Both the position numbers and the translations under genes were made by a program. From an uncultured Prevotella sp. (GTDB taxonomy: Bacteria > Bacteroidota > Bacteroidia > Bacteroidales > Bacteroidaceae), in NCBI GenBank assembly GCA_946055365.1, contig CAMGFM010000065.1:1-7079 (forward strand): a DNA stretch of 7,079 nt, read 5' to 3'. Numbering within the stretch: the first letter of the stretch is position 1; every line of letters starts with the position of its first letter. The notes beneath the pieces were generated by a model. That model worked only from the letters and a program-made list of their open reading frames with translations, was not told where the DNA came from and made no database searches. Below are positions 6,445-7,079 of this stretch, piece after piece.

Positions 6445-7079
6445 ATGAACGAGATAACACGACATACGATAGACATAGACCGCATATTGAGAGACAAAAT
6501 GGGCAGCAAGTCTTCGCTGGTGCCTCGCTTTGTCACGTCATGGCTCAAGCGCACCATCCATCAGGATGAGGTCAACGCCTTTATATGGGACGCACGCGAC
6601 AAGGAGGGTGTGCCATGGCTTGAGGATTGTCTTGCCTATCTTGACGTAAAGCTTGACATACGCGGCCTCGAAAACCTCCCTCCAAAGGACGACGGCCGTC
6701 TCTACACCTTTGTGAGCAACCATCCGCTAGGCGGTGCCGACGGTGTCGCGCTCGGGGCGTTGCTCGGCAGGCACTATGACGGCCGCCTGCGCTATCTTGT
6801 CAACGACTTGCTGATGAACCTGCCGGGCCTCGCGCCTCTCTGCATACCCATCAACAAGACGGGCAAGCAGGGACGCGGATTCCCCGCCATGGTCGAGGCA
6901 GGCTTCAAGGGCGACAACCACATCATAATGTTTCCTGCCGGGCTCTGCTCGCGCCGCATTGACGGCGAGATAAGAGACCTGCCGTGGAGGAAGACGTTTA
7001 TTGCCAAGAGCGTGGAGACGCGGCGCGACGTGGTGCCTATACTCTTCAGCGGACGCAACTCCGCCCGTTTCTACACCAT
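6445..7079 (+). CDS. PlsC-like (HX(n)D) lipid acyltransferase, 3' end missing
   Basis: This is the only rightward gene, open from ATG 6445 to the right edge (211 residues and a partial codon). It looks like the lysophospholipid acyltransferase superfamily often labelled putative hemolysin in Bacteroidota. NHPLGGADG (92-100) fits the catalytic His/Asp motif, though H93 and D99 are five residues apart rather than the usual four. PINKTGKQGRG (135-145) follows, and FPAGLCSRR (163-171) corresponds to the FPEG-type substrate motif. The conserved-looking IDIDRILRDKMGSK directly after the first ATG supports that start over ATG 6499. From memory, Bacteroides has a pair of acyltransferases for glycine lipid synthesis (glsA and glsB), the O-acyltransferase being of this type; this gene could be the glsA counterpart, which a GNAT-type N-acyltransferase just beyond the right edge would support. 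The substrate is inferred, the superfamily is not. No frameshift is seen. Confidence 0.88.
   Translation, partial: MNEITRHTIDIDRILRDKMGSKSSLVPRFVTSWLKRTIHQDEVNAFIWDARDKEGVPWLEDCLAYLDVKLDIRGLENLPPKDDGRLYTFVSNHPLGGADGVALGALLGRHYDGRLRYLVNDLLMNLPGLAPLCIPINKTGKQGRGFPAMVEAGFKGDNHIIMFPAGLCSRRIDGEIRDLPWRKTFIAKSVETRRDVVPILFSGRNSARFYT

Noticed and set aside
6306..6557. N-terminal extension of RsmH by 84 residues, to 6557
   Set aside because: It crosses the divergent promoter region and overlaps the acyltransferase gene, has no family match, and the conserved RsmH N-terminus follows ATG 6305.

Overview
This window is the front part of a division and cell wall (dcw) gene cluster from a member of the Bacteroidota, most probably a Bacteroidales species of the Prevotella type. 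Four things point there. The order is rsmH-ftsL-ftsI-murE-mraY with no murF between murE and mraY. The FtsI homologue ends in a PASTA domain. The FtsL-like protein is poorly conserved, with one membrane segment and a coiled coil. The best promoter match has the Bacteroidota TAnnTTTG form. The species-level guess rests on protein flavour and frequent ATA isoleucine codons and is an inference.

Layout: five genes run leftward on the minus strand. They begin with rsmH (start 6305) and continue with an FtsL-like gene that overlaps rsmH by 4 bp, then ftsI/PBP3, murE and mraY, which runs off the left edge. On the right, a PlsC-like acyltransferase gene starts divergently at 6445 and runs off the right edge. 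The 139 bp between the two starts holds the divergent promoter region. No mraZ lies upstream of rsmH.

Function: RsmH methylates 16S rRNA. FtsL and FtsI belong to the septal peptidoglycan machine. MurE adds meso-diaminopimelate to the UDP-MurNAc dipeptide, and MraY loads the finished pentapeptide precursor onto undecaprenyl phosphate. The acyltransferase belongs to membrane lipid synthesis, possibly glycine lipids.

The genes are conserved and intact; I see no mobile element, CRISPR array, RNA gene or new defence system. The unusual signal is in the spacers. Both gaps flanking ftsI carry short degenerate tandem repeats: about 21-22 bp period, five units, between ftsI and murE; and 19 bp period between ftsL and ftsI, running through the ftsI start codon. 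The ftsL-ftsI gap can also be read as two tiny ORFs chained by ATGA overlaps. mraY has a full AAGGAGG ribosome binding site, which is unusual for this phylum.
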